A DNA stretch of 64,000 nt from CAYNRA01 sp046296415. Its GTDB lineage: Bacteria > Bacteroidota > Bacteroidia > Cytophagales > Spirosomataceae. A program made the translations under genes and the position numbers. The notes under the pieces are model-generated. The model was not told the DNA's origin. It saw only the letters and a program-made list of their open reading frames with translations, and searched no databases. Location: the NCBI GenBank assembly GCA_046296415.1, contig JBKBLN010000002.1:62001-126000 (forward strand), written 5' to 3'. Below are positions 39,388 through 48,299 of the stretch, in pieces (position 1 is the first letter of the stretch; the number at the start of each line of letters is the position of its first letter).

Positions 39388-39981
39388 TTTGTGTAAAAAA
39401 CTGGGCAATAACCGGAATGCGATGCCATAAAACACACTCCACCCCAGACCCACAAAACCCCAAACTAGGTCGATCCCGGGAAGCCAAAAGAAGACCGCCG
39501 CCACGATCAACCCCAACGCAAAAAAATACCGCGCCAATCCCCGCTGGCGACGGCGGTAGGTAGGCGACTCCCCTACCCAAAAACTCCCCGAAAAGGAGCT
39601 GGAGGGATGTAAATTCAGTCGGAAATTGCTCGACACAAACAAATACAGGCATATCCCCACCCCCAATAATCTCGGGGTATCTATCGCCCCAAAAAAACGA
39701 GGAAAAATGAACAAGACACAGCCCAAAAAAAAGAAATACCCGGCCCAAATCAGGCGTATCGACTCCACCGTCTGGGCCATCAAGGGATACGTCGGCTTGC
39801 GGCGGTCTTGAAAATGAAATCGGGCCGCCAAAAAATAAAACCACGCATTGCCCGCCAAATACGCAAATACACTCTCCCAGGCCGGAAATGGAACCTCCGC
39901 CGGCCACCGCCAAACAGAAAGAGCCGGCAATAACGCCAGCCCCCCAATCAATACCTCAAATACAACCGATCGTCTCGTCAT
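39382..39981 (-). CDS. SdpI-like membrane protein
   Basis: 199 aa from the ATG at 39981, overlapping the stop of the ArsR gene (ATGA). Six hydrophobic segments are visible. The WRWPAEVPFP region near the start and the C-terminal NFRLNLHP... GESPTYRRRQR... ARYFFALGLIVAAV layout resemble SdpI/DUF1648-type immunity proteins. In Bacillus, SdpR (ArsR) and SdpI form an operon; the same pair is seen here. No toxin gene is adjacent. Confidence 0.75.
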   Translation of the reverse strand: MTRRSVVFEVLIGGLALLPALSVWRWPAEVPFPAWESVFAYLAGNAWFYFLAARFHFQDRRKPTYPLMAQTVESIRLIWAGYFFFLGCVLFIFPRFFGAIDTPRLLGVGICLYLFVSSNFRLNLHPSSSFSGSFWVGESPTYRRRQRGLARYFFALGLIVAAVFFWLPGIDLVWGFVGLGWSVFYGIAFRLLPSFLHKP

Positions 39982-40265
39982 GGGGTCGTCTTGGCTAAAA
40001 CCGATTTCGTACTGGGCGAAAACTGTAAAAACCACGCCACCACCTCGTCCAATACCGTGGTATTCAAGGAATAATACACAAATTGCCCTTTCTTTACCGA
40101 CGTCACCAAGTCCGCCTGGCGCAATAAATCCAAATGATGAGAAATGCTCGCTTTGGTGAAATCAAACCGATCCGCAATCTCCCCGGCATTCAAATCCCCT
40201 TCCTTCAACATCTCCAAAATCTCGCGCCGTGTCTGGTCGTTCAGTGCTTTAAACAAAATATTCAT
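39978..40265 (-). CDS. ArsR-family repressor (SdpR-like)
   Basis: 95 aa from the ATG at 40265; the longer frame to 40337 has no family support. Winged helix: NILFKALNDQTRREILEMLKEGDLNAGEIADRFDFTKASISHHLDLLRQADLV, then KKGQFVYYSLN. No metal-binding CxC motif, as in SdpR. It is translationally coupled to the SdpI-like gene. Confidence 0.85.
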   Translation of the reverse strand: MNILFKALNDQTRREILEMLKEGDLNAGEIADRFDFTKASISHHLDLLRQADLVTSVKKGQFVYYSLNTTVLDEVVAWFLQFSPSTKSVLAKTTP

Positions 40266-40354
40266 AGAAACCTTTGATTCGGTAATTAGACAAATATCGA
40301 ATAATGGACTTAGAAAACCAAACGAAAACGCGACCAAACACCTATTTTTTTCTG

Positions 40355-40362
40355 TATATTTG
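40355..40362 (+). promoter_or_regulatory. candidate -7 box of the thr operon
   Basis: TATATTTG matches the Bacteroidota -7 element TAnnTTTG, 63 bp before thrA. No good -33 TTTG is present at the usual distance. Confidence 0.35.
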
Positions 40363-40424
40363 GATTTTTAACCAGAACTAGAAAAAAGCCCTAGAAGACA
40401 ACCGAGCTAGGTAATCCACCCATC

Positions 40425-42887
40425 ATGAAAGTATTAAAATTTGGAGGCACGTCGGTAGGCACCCTGGAAAGCATCGACCAAGTGGTGTCGATCATCCAAC
40501 ACAATGTATCCTCAGGTCAAAAAATAGCCGTGGTGTATTCGGCCATGGGCGGTGTCACGAACCGTCTCATCGAAGTAGGCAAACAGGCCTCCGAAGGCCA
40601 AACTACCTACCTGGAGGTGCTGCGGCAAGTCGAAGAACGTCATTTTCATATCATCCGCCAACGGATCGACATCAAGCACCAGAGTGCGGTGATGGCCCAA
40701 ACCCGCGGACTTTTCAATGAACTCGAAGACATCCTGAAAGGGGTCTCCCTCCTCCGGGAATTGTCGCTTCGCACCCAAGACTTTATTCTTTCTTTCGGCG
40801 AGCGGCTGTCCACCTACCTCATGACGGAGGTCCTGCGATCTTGTGATATTCCAGCCCATTTTGTGGATGCCCGAAATATCATCAAAACCGATGCCCATTT
40901 CTCCATGGCGGAGGTGATTCCCGACCTCACCCAAGACCTCATCCAACGCCACTTTGCTGAGCATTCCGACAGCCTCGCCTGCATCACGGGCTTCATTGCC
41001 TCTACGCAAGACCGTGTCACGACCACCCTAGGTCGCGGGGGATCCGACTACACGGCCTCCATCGTCGGGGCGGCCTTGGATGCCGAGGTGATCGAGATCT
41101 GGACCGATGTGAACGGCATGATGACCGCCGACCCACGGAAGGTCAAAAACGCCTTTACTATTCCCCAAATTTCCTATGCCGAGGCCATGGAATTATCCCA
41201 TTTCGGGGCCAAGGTCATTTATCCTCCCAGCTTGATTCCGGCTTTCAAAAAGAATATTCCCATTCAAATCCTCAATACCTTTGAAAAGGAGCATCCCGGC
41301 ACCACCGTCGCTCGCGATGTGCCCAAACAGCCTTACCCCATCACCGGTATTTCGTCCATTGACGACATCGCCTTGGTGAACTTACAGGGGAATGGGATGA
41401 TCGGCGTGGCGGGGGTTTCGGCCAAAGTATTTAGCTTGCTCGCCAAGCACCGAATCAGCGTCATTCTTATTTCCCAAGCCTCCTCCGAGCATTCCATTTG
41501 CTTTGCAGTGGACCCGAAGTCGGCTGCGGGAGTGAAAGAAATTCTGACCGAAGGATTTGAAGCCGAAATTGCTCAGGGTTGGATCGACCAAATTGTGGTC
41601 GAACACCAATTGTCGGTCATTGCCATTGTGGGCGAGGGCATGAAGGCAACCTCCGGTACGTCAGGAAAACTGTTTACCGTTTTAGGAAAGAATGGGATCA
41701 ATGTAATTGCCACAGCTCAAGGTTCGTCGGAGCTGAATATCTCGGTCGTCATCCAGAAAAAAGACATTTCCAAAGCCCTGAACGCCATCCATGAGGCGTT
41801 CTTCGCCGTGGATGGCATGACCTTGCATTTGTTTTTGGCCGGGGGAACGGGTTTGATCGGTAAAACCTTGCTCCGCCAGCTCCAAGCGCAAAAAGCATTT
41901 CTCAAAAGCCAAAAGAACATCAACATTCGGGTGGTGGGCATGATCAATTCTCGGAAGATGTGGATGAACACCGAGGGAATTGACTTGGATTCGTGGGAAC
42001 AGGATTGGCCCGAGAAGTCGGAAACCGCCCAACTCAGTACCTTCATGGAAGACATGGTGTATTTGAATTTACCCAATAGCATTTTTGTCGATTCCACCGC
42101 CAACAAAGATATTATTCAGTACTATGAGGGATTACTCAAGCAGTCGATCTCCATTGTCACGCCCAATAAGGTAGCCAATTCGGGGCCGTACAGCCAATAC
42201 GTGGCGCTTCAAAAAGCGGCTCGGCAAGGCAATGCCCGCTTTTTGTATGAAACCAATGTGGGCGCCGGACTTCCCATCATCAACACCCTGCAAGGTTTGA
42301 TTACCTCCGGAGATAAAATCCATAAAATAGAAGCCGTATTGTCGGGAACCCTTTCGTTTATCTTCAATACCTTCCAACCGGGCTTATCGTTTGCCGAGGT
42401 GGTGCGCCAAGCCCAAGCAGAGGGATACACCGAACCCGATCCCCGCGAAGATTTAAGTGGCATGGATGTGGCACGTAAAATCCTCATTTTGGCTCGGGAA
42501 ACCGGAATAGCCTTGGAACCAGCCGATGTAGTGATTTCACCCTTGATGTCGGAGACCATGCAGTCGGCCCCGTCGGTGGAAGCATTTTATGAAGCCTTGG
42601 TGCAAGAACGCGCCCTGTTTGATGCCCAAATCGAGGAAGCCCAAAAATCAGGCAAGGTATTGCGGTTTATCGCGAGTTTGGAAAATGGGAAAGCCCATGT
42701 CGGTTTGCAGATGGTTGGACCTGAGCATCCATTTTTCAACCTGGCAGGTTCGGAAAACATCATTTCCTTCACCACGGATCGCTATCGATACAACCCTTTG
42801 GTAGTCAAAGGTCCCGGCGCGGGTGCCGAGGTGACGGCCATGGGAGTTTTTGCCGATATCATGAGTATCCACCACTTTTTAAATTAA
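40425..42887 (+). CDS. thrA: bifunctional aspartokinase / homoserine dehydrogenase I
   Basis: 820 aa. The N-terminal aspartokinase begins MKVLKFGGTSVG and has the catalytic TTLGRGGSDYTA block. Two ACT domains lie at about 310-460 (ISVILISQASSEHSI, INVIATAQGSSELNI). The homoserine dehydrogenase starts at LAGGTGLIGKTLLRQL and includes the substrate region GLPIINTLQGLITSGDKI. It catalyses the first and third steps toward threonine and methionine. Followed at 4 bp by thrB. Confidence 0.97.
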   Translation: MKVLKFGGTSVGTLESIDQVVSIIQHNVSSGQKIAVVYSAMGGVTNRLIEVGKQASEGQTTYLEVLRQVEERHFHIIRQRIDIKHQSAVMAQTRGLFNELEDILKGVSLLRELSLRTQDFILSFGERLSTYLMTEVLRSCDIPAHFVDARNIIKTDAHFSMAEVIPDLTQDLIQRHFAEHSDSLACITGFIASTQDRVTTTLGRGGSDYTASIVGAALDAEVIEIWTDVNGMMTADPRKVKNAFTIPQISYAEAMELSHFGAKVIYPPSLIPAFKKNIPIQILNTFEKEHPGTTVARDVPKQPYPITGISSIDDIALVNLQGNGMIGVAGVSAKVFSLLAKHRISVILISQASSEHSICFAVDPKSAAGVKEILTEGFEAEIAQGWIDQIVVEHQLSVIAIVGEGMKATSGTSGKLFTVLGKNGINVIATAQGSSELNISVVIQKKDISKALNAIHEAFFAVDGMTLHLFLAGGTGLIGKTLLRQLQAQKAFLKSQKNINIRVVGMINSRKMWMNTEGIDLDSWEQDWPEKSETAQLSTFMEDMVYLNLPNSIFVDSTANKDIIQYYEGLLKQSISIVTPNKVANSGPYSQYVALQKAARQGNARFLYETNVGAGLPIINTLQGLITSGDKIHKIEAVLSGTLSFIFNTFQPGLSFAEVVRQAQAEGYTEPDPREDLSGMDVARKILILARETGIALEPADVVISPLMSETMQSAPSVEAFYEALVQERALFDAQIEEAQKSGKVLRFIASLENGKAHVGLQMVGPEHPFFNLAGSENIISFTTDRYRYNPLVVKGPGAGAEVTAMGVFADIMSIHHFLN

Positions 42888-42891
42888 TCGC

Positions 42892-43821
42892 ATGGATAGC
42901 CTTCGTTTATTCGCCCCAGCTACCGTTGCCAACGTAGCGTGTGGATTTGATATATTTGGATTGGCCGTAGACAATCCTGGAGATGAGGTCGTCCTTCGGC
43001 GGCGTGCTGATGACAGAATCGTCATCACCGAAATCACCGGAGATCAGGGAAAATTACCTTTGGATCCTGAAAAAAACACGGTATCGCTCCCCATTTTGCG
43101 GTATTTGGAGCATTTGAACATCCAGGCCGGATTTGATATCGCATTACATAAAAAAATGCCTTTGGGGAGTGGTTTAGGCAGTAGTTCGGCTAGTTCGGTG
43201 GCGGGCGTGTACGCGGTCAATCAGCTGTTGGGCAATCCTCTTCCTACTCAAGACTTGCTCCCTTTTGCCATGGAGGGCGAACGTGTGGCGTGTGGCTCGG
43301 CTCACGCCGATAACGTCGCACCGGCTCTTTTAGGGGGATTTGTGGTGGTGCGGAGTTACAATCCTCTGGATATCTTTCGTGTACCTACTCCACCCGATTT
43401 GTACGTTACCCTGTTACACCCTGATATTGAAGTCAATACCAAAGATGCTCGGTTTATCTTGCGCCAAGAAATTTCGTTGAAGAAAGGCATTGCCCAAATG
43501 GGGAATGTGGCGGGGTTGATCGCCGGACTGATCCAGGCCGACTATGATCTCATTGGTCGATCGATGATTGATTATCTGATCGAGCCCGTTCGATCGATTT
43601 TGATTCCTCATTTCTTTGAGGTCAAAGCCGCGGCCTTGGAAGCCGGAGCCTTAGGATGCAGTATTTCTGGGGCAGGGCCCTCTCTTTTCGCTTTCTCGAA
43701 AGGGGAAGAAACGGCCCACCGGGTGGCTAAAGCCATGCAAGCGGTCTATGGGCCTACGTCCATTGCCGCAACCCCCTATGTGTCGGCTGTCAACACACAG
43801 GGGCCACGGATATTGGATTAA
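42892..43821 (+). CDS. thrB: homoserine kinase
   Basis: 309 aa GHMP kinase: LFAPATVANVACGFDIFGLAV at the N-terminus, the ATP-binding PLGSGLGSSSASSVAG, and the C-terminal GCSISGAGPSLFAF. It phosphorylates homoserine for threonine synthesis. It forms an operon with thrA. The expected thrC is not next to it; the next genes are convergent SDRs. Confidence 0.97.
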   Translation: MDSLRLFAPATVANVACGFDIFGLAVDNPGDEVVLRRRADDRIVITEITGDQGKLPLDPEKNTVSLPILRYLEHLNIQAGFDIALHKKMPLGSGLGSSSASSVAGVYAVNQLLGNPLPTQDLLPFAMEGERVACGSAHADNVAPALLGGFVVVRSYNPLDIFRVPTPPDLYVTLLHPDIEVNTKDARFILRQEISLKKGIAQMGNVAGLIAGLIQADYDLIGRSMIDYLIEPVRSILIPHFFEVKAAALEAGALGCSISGAGPSLFAFSKGEETAHRVAKAMQAVYGPTSIAATPYVSAVNTQGPRILD

Positions 43822-44588
43822 ATGGTGGTGCCGCCGTCTACCGAGTAAATGACTCCGGTAATGTAGGAAGCCGCCGGTGAAACCAAATACAAAGCCAGGG
43901 AGGCCACTTCTTCCACGGTACCCATACGTGGAATCGGGAGGTTGTGGGTAAAATGATGCAGCATTTTTTCATTTTCCCACAGGGCTTGGCTGAATTTGGT
44001 TTTGATGAGCCCGGGACACAGCGCATTCACCCGAATGCCATCTTTTCCCCATTCCTTGGCTAGCACTTTAGTCAACATATTCAAGCCCGCCTTACTGACG
44101 GAGTACATACCCAGACCCGGATCAGGCGTGATACCGGCAATGGAGGAAATATTCAGGATGGATCCTCCCCCATTTGCTTTCATGATGGGGTGCACCATTT
44201 TACTGAGCTCAAAGGGTGCTTTGAGGTTGATCCCCATGATTTTATCAAAAGCCTCACCGGAGCAATCCAGCGATGGGCCGAATACGGGATTAGTCGCCGC
44301 GTTGTTGATCAGCATATCAATTCGCCCTCCCCAAGCCAGCGTTTGCTCAACTAGGCGTTGGCATTGGGCGGAGTCGCCTGCGTGGGCTGCTATGCCAAGA
44401 ACAGTTCCTTTTCCTTGTTGATTGATATCGTCTGCAAGCGCATCCAAATCTTCTTGTTTTCGAGAAGAAATGACCACGTTGGCCCCATAGGCGGCTAAAA
44501 ATCGAGCCATGGATTCCCCGATGCCTTTGCTAGCTCCGGTGATGAGGGCCACTTTTCCTGTTAAATCAAATGCGTTTTCGTAGTGCAT
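43818..44588 (-). CDS. short-chain dehydrogenase/reductase
   Basis: 256 aa. NAD(P) motif TGASKGIG, NNAA, catalytic Ser (ILNISSIAG) and YSVSK, and the C-terminal GVIYSVDGGTTI of classical SDRs. It overlaps thrB's end by 4 bp (convergent) and is 12 bp downstream of another SDR. Substrate unknown; FabG-like. Confidence 0.9.
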   Translation of the reverse strand: MHYENAFDLTGKVALITGASKGIGESMARFLAAYGANVVISSRKQEDLDALADDINQQGKGTVLGIAAHAGDSAQCQRLVEQTLAWGGRIDMLINNAATNPVFGPSLDCSGEAFDKIMGINLKAPFELSKMVHPIMKANGGGSILNISSIAGITPDPGLGMYSVSKAGLNMLTKVLAKEWGKDGIRVNALCPGLIKTKFSQALWENEKMLHHFTHNLPIPRMGTVEEVASLALYLVSPAASYITGVIYSVDGGTTI

Positions 44589-44600
44589 GGTGGTGTCGTA

Positions 44601-45326
44601 TTATTGGATACTGAGTCCTCCGTCGAGGATCATACTTTGGCCCGTCATGAAGGTGGATTGGTCGGAGGCTAAATACAAAATGGCATCCGCAATTTCGCTA
44701 GGTTGACCGAATCGTTTTTGAGGCGTCGCTTGAATGAGTCCTTGGCGATAGGCCTCATCGACTTCGGCTTGGGCGAGCATGTGGGTTTCGGTAAAGCCCG
44801 GACAAACCGCATTTACTCGAATTCCAAATCGAGCTAATTCAAGTGCGGCAGTCTTGGTCATTCCCACCACGGCATGCTTGGAAGCTGAATAAGCGATATG
44901 ACCTGCCATGCCGACATGTCCTGCCACAGACGCGGTGATAACGATAGCCCCTTTTTTCTTTTCTTTCATGGCCGGAATGACCGCCTGGAGGCAGGCCCAA
45001 ACACCGGTCACATTCACGGAGAGGACTTGCTCGAAGTCGGCCACCTCGTACTTCTCTAAAGCCCGGCGTGGGCCAAGGATTCCTGCATTGGCCACCAACA
45101 CATCCGGTGCCCCGAATTGGGCCAGAACGGAGGAGAATACGGTCTGAATGTCGGAATAACTTCCCATATCACAAGTAAAAAACTGGACATTGGATGGGAA
45201 GTCAGCCGGATTTTCAGGGGGGAGGATATCCAGGCAGACTACCTGCTTGGAGCGGGTAGCAAAAGACAAAGCGGTTGCTTTTCCAATACCGGAGCTACCA
45301 CCCGTGATGATCACGAACGCATGCAT
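44601..45326 (-). CDS. short-chain dehydrogenase/reductase
   Basis: 241 aa. TGGSSGIGKATALSFA, NAGI, TASVAG with catalytic Ser, YSASK, and terminal MILDGGLSIQ. First of a two-SDR operon. The acidic residue after the second strand (CLDIL) suggests a preference for NAD. Substrate unknown. Confidence 0.9.
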   Translation of the reverse strand: MHAFVIITGGSSGIGKATALSFATRSKQVVCLDILPPENPADFPSNVQFFTCDMGSYSDIQTVFSSVLAQFGAPDVLVANAGILGPRRALEKYEVADFEQVLSVNVTGVWACLQAVIPAMKEKKKGAIVITASVAGHVGMAGHIAYSASKHAVVGMTKTAALELARFGIRVNAVCPGFTETHMLAQAEVDEAYRQGLIQATPQKRFGQPSEIADAILYLASDQSTFMTGQSMILDGGLSIQ

Positions 45327-45354
45327 GCATTTTTAGTTTGGGTGAAGAAATGTG

Positions 45355-46119
45355 TTACTTCTGACAAAAATACACAATTTCTTCTTTGGGAAGTGCAAAA
45401 CGCTGCACCAATTCTTCGGGCATTTCATGGACGAAATGATCCTCCTTCACTTGGAAACCCGCCTTGGCCAATTGGAGGCCATAATCTTTCCCAAACAACC
45501 GAAGGTGGTCGGACTGCAAGAAGACGCGTTCTCTTTCTCGGGGATCAGTAATGGTCGGATCCTCCAGGGTGGTTTCCATGGCCATGTTTTGAGGGGATTG
45601 CAAGATCGCCCAACCACCCGGTTTTAGCACACGGTACAATTCGCTCGTGGCTTGATCGAAGTTTTCGACGTGTTCCAAGACATGATTACAGAAAATGACA
45701 TCAAAGGAGTCGTTGGGGTATTGAATGGCTTCGATGTTCATTTTGACATCGGCCAAAGGCGATTCAATGTCGGCGGTTAAGTATTGAAGATTGGGCAACG
45801 ACTTAAATCGCTCCAAAAAACAATATTCAGGCGCAATGTGCAGTACCGAGTGAGGCTCAGAAAAGAAAGTGGTTCGTTCCTTTAAATACAAATGCATCAA
45901 ACGGTGACGTTCCAAGGCTAAACAATTGGGGCAAAGGGCATTTTCTCTTGGATTTAACCGGCCATATGGCAAAAATTTAGTAAATTTGTGGGAACAAACC
46001 GGACATTCCACGTTATTCCCTCGCATAAAAAGAGCATAAACTTTCAGAGGAATATGACTGATGCGTTGTAAAATAGGGCGAGGAACAAATCGGATCAATA
46101 AACTGATTAGGTACTTCAT
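45355..46119 (-). CDS. zinc-ribbon class I SAM methyltransferase
   Basis: 254 aa from the ATG at 46119. A zinc-finger-like region (CPVCSHKFTKFLPYGR, then CPNCLALERHRLM) precedes the methyltransferase core: VLHIAPEYCFLERFK, LTADIESPLADVKMNIEAI, DVIFCNHVLEHVENFDQATSELYRVLKPGGWAIL. Substrate not predictable. Confidence 0.85.
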   Translation of the reverse strand: MKYLISLLIRFVPRPILQRISHIPLKVYALFMRGNNVECPVCSHKFTKFLPYGRLNPRENALCPNCLALERHRLMHLYLKERTTFFSEPHSVLHIAPEYCFLERFKSLPNLQYLTADIESPLADVKMNIEAIQYPNDSFDVIFCNHVLEHVENFDQATSELYRVLKPGGWAILQSPQNMAMETTLEDPTITDPRERERVFLQSDHLRLFGKDYGLQLAKAGFQVKEDHFVHEMPEELVQRFALPKEEIVYFCQK

Positions 46120-46200
46120 TCGGATGAGATTGCGTGAAATTGCCGGTAAATTTAACACCAATTACCTAAACATTGATCATAACTTTTGACACACAAAGAC

Positions 46201-46569
46201 ATGAATGCAAAAAAAACGAAAGCACCGGGAGAAAAATTGATCAAATCTCTCTCCCTAAAAAATAAATGGTTGATCTCCTCTGGAGGCGGTTTAGCGCTGG
46301 TTGGCATGGGTTTATGCCTCTTCAGCGAGGCATCCGCCTTAAAGCACGGGGGAGCTGATACAGCCTCGTGGGTTTTTGCCGGCACCCTGAGCTTGATCGT
46401 CATCAATGGAGGATTATCCATTTTTGGTCAAGGAATCGTGTTTAAGTCCCAATTGGACCATAAGCAAAAAATGAAGGAGATGCGGAAGATTCAACCCAAG
46501 AAAAAGAAAAAACCCACCGAGTTCAATCGAAACTGGCGGGAGAAAGATGTGGAAGGCCCACTTCCATGA
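46201..46569 (+). CDS. hypothetical two-helix membrane protein
   Basis: 122 aa from the ATG at 46201 (a TTG at 46186 is less likely). Two hydrophobic segments (about 20-40 and 55-75) between very basic ends, with a Lys-rich tail (KQKMKEMRKIQPKKKKKP). No family recognised. Followed by a bidirectional terminator. Confidence 0.75.
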   Translation: MNAKKTKAPGEKLIKSLSLKNKWLISSGGGLALVGMGLCLFSEASALKHGGADTASWVFAGTLSLIVINGGLSIFGQGIVFKSQLDHKQKMKEMRKIQPKKKKKPTEFNRNWREKDVEGPLP

Positions 46570-46585
46570 TCTAATATCTTAGCAA

Positions 46586-46621
46586 GAAAAAAGGGCTGTT
46601 TCTTTCGAGACAGCCCTTTTT
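46586..46621. terminator. bidirectional intrinsic terminator
   Basis: AAAAAAGGGCTGT / ACAGCCCTTTTT stem with a 12-nt loop; A-run on one side and T-run on the other, serving both the gene ending at 46569 (+) and the small gene ending at 46623 (-). Confidence 0.85.
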
Positions 46622-46622
46622 A

Positions 46623-46766
46623 TTATTTTGCAAATTCTGCTTTCAACTCTTCTACGTCCACACGCTTGATCGTTGGTTTCTTTGTCAATCGCTTGATCGC
46701 GGCTACTTCATTATTCGCAATCGCACGATTTTTTCTACTTTTTCTTTTTAGTTGCGTTACTGCCAT
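46623..46766 (-). CDS. 47-aa basic protein
   Basis: Too short for the usual cut-off but well formed: MAVTQLKRKSRKNRAIANNE, continuing VAAIKRLTKKPTIKRVDVEELKAEFAK and a TAA that abuts the terminator. Strongly basic, likely nucleic-acid or ribosome associated. Its isolated position before hisS and its own terminator suggest a real gene. Function unknown. Confidence 0.7.
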   Translation of the reverse strand: MAVTQLKRKSRKNRAIANNEVAAIKRLTKKPTIKRVDVEELKAEFAK

Positions 46767-46916
46767 GCCTGTATGTTGTTAAAATTCGATATTTTCATTT
46801 CGAGACCGCAAAGTTATAAAAATACATAGAAAGACCAACAGTATTTATTAAATAAAAAAATAACCTATTAATTTTACCCTCTTGAATTTTGAATACATAC
46901 ACGCTACCACCTATCC

Positions 46917-48299
46917 ATGTCAAAACCTAGTTTACCACGGGGCACCCGTGACTTTGGTCCTGAGGTAATGTCCAAACGGACTTTCATACTTCAGCAGATC
47001 ACCTCCGTTTTTAAAAAGTTTGGATTTTTGCCGATCGAGACCCCAGCCCTTGAAAATTTGTCTGTCTTGATGGGAAAATATGGAGAAGAAGGGGATCAGC
47101 TTTTGTTTAAAGTCTTGAATTCAGGTAATTTTTTATCCTCCGTAGATCCCTTGGATTATGCCGGCGGAGCCAAAAAAATTCTTCCAAAAATAGCTGAAAA
47201 AGGATTGCGCTATGACCTCACCGTTCCGTTTGCTCGATTTGTTTCGATGCACCGAAACGACATTGCCATGCCCTTTAAGCGGTTTCAAATTCAACCTGTA
47301 TGGCGGGCGGACCGCCCTCAACGGGGTCGCTACCGGGAATTTTACCAGTGTGATGCCGATGTGGTGGGAACTGACTCCCTGTTGTGTGAGTCCGACATTG
47401 TGTTGATGCTCCATGAAATCTTCGCCAAACTCGGTCTAGATCAATTTGTCATTAAAATCAATAACCGAAAAATTCTAACCGGGATTTCGGAGGTCATTGG
47501 GAAACCTGGCCGGGAAGCCGAGTTGTGTGTGGCCATTGATAAATTAGACAAAATTGGCCAGGAGAAAGTCGAGGAAGAACTCATTGAAAAAGGGTTTGAA
47601 AAGAGCCATATTCAAGCCCTCCAACCCCTATTTCAGCTCAGTTTATCTCAGGACAACCCATTCGATTCTCTGCGCGAGTGGCTTCAAGCTTCTCCGATTG
47701 GACTTCAAGGAATCGACGAACTTGAAAAAGTGTGGTCGCTGGTCAAAGCTAGTGGATTGACCGAACCCAAAATCCAGTTGGACATCACCTTAGCCCGTGG
47801 GTTGAGCTATTATACGGGAGCCATTTTTGAGGTGAAAGCCTTGAATGTGGCCATGGGTAGTATTTCAGGAGGTGGCCGATACGATAACCTGACCGGAACC
47901 TTTGGCTTACCCGGTGTTTCCGGCGTGGGCATTTCCTTGGGGGTTGATCGGATCTTTGATGTGATGGAGGAATTGAACTTATTTCCCGCGTCGGCCCTAC
48001 AAAGCACCCAAGTCCTGATCGCAGCTATGGATGAAACGTGTTTTTTGGCCAGTTTGCCTTTGGCGAGTGAATTGAGAAAACACCATATTTCCACAGAGGT
48101 TTACCCAGAGCCCGTCAAACTAAAAAAACAACTGGATTACGCCAATAAAAAACAAATTCCGTATGTTATGGTCATAGGTTCTGAAGAAGTGGCCACCCAA
48201 CAATGGACTCTCAAGAACATGATCACCGGCGAGCAGTCTCGTGGTCCTCTTACCGAATTACTTACCTTAATCCCCTCAGCGTCCCATGTTGCGGAATAA
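46917..48299 (+). CDS. hisS: histidyl-tRNA synthetase
   Basis: 460 aa class II synthetase. LPRGTRDFGPEVM at the start, motif 2 region KRFQIQPVWRADRPQRGRYREFYQCDADV, the His-specific LARGLSYYTGAIFEV, SGGGRYDNLTG, and a C-terminal anticodon-binding domain. It charges tRNA-His. Overlaps mltG by 14 bp. Confidence 0.97.
   Translation: MSKPSLPRGTRDFGPEVMSKRTFILQQITSVFKKFGFLPIETPALENLSVLMGKYGEEGDQLLFKVLNSGNFLSSVDPLDYAGGAKKILPKIAEKGLRYDLTVPFARFVSMHRNDIAMPFKRFQIQPVWRADRPQRGRYREFYQCDADVVGTDSLLCESDIVLMLHEIFAKLGLDQFVIKINNRKILTGISEVIGKPGREAELCVAIDKLDKIGQEKVEEELIEKGFEKSHIQALQPLFQLSLSQDNPFDSLREWLQASPIGLQGIDELEKVWSLVKASGLTEPKIQLDITLARGLSYYTGAIFEVKALNVAMGSISGGGRYDNLTGTFGLPGVSGVGISLGVDRIFDVMEELNLFPASALQSTQVLIAAMDETCFLASLPLASELRKHHISTEVYPEPVKLKKQLDYANKKQIPYVMVIGSEEVATQQWTLKNMITGEQSRGPLTELLTLIPSASHVAE

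Noticed and set aside
39236..39913. Large minus-strand ORF overlapping the SdpI-like gene
   Set aside because: Composition is that of an out-of-frame shadow (Gly/Val-rich then repeat-derived); the other frame gives six clean membrane helices and couples to the ArsR gene.
46152..46421. Minus-strand ORF opposite the two-helix membrane protein
   Set aside because: Shadow of the plus-strand gene, which has the better start, hydrophobic pattern and terminator.
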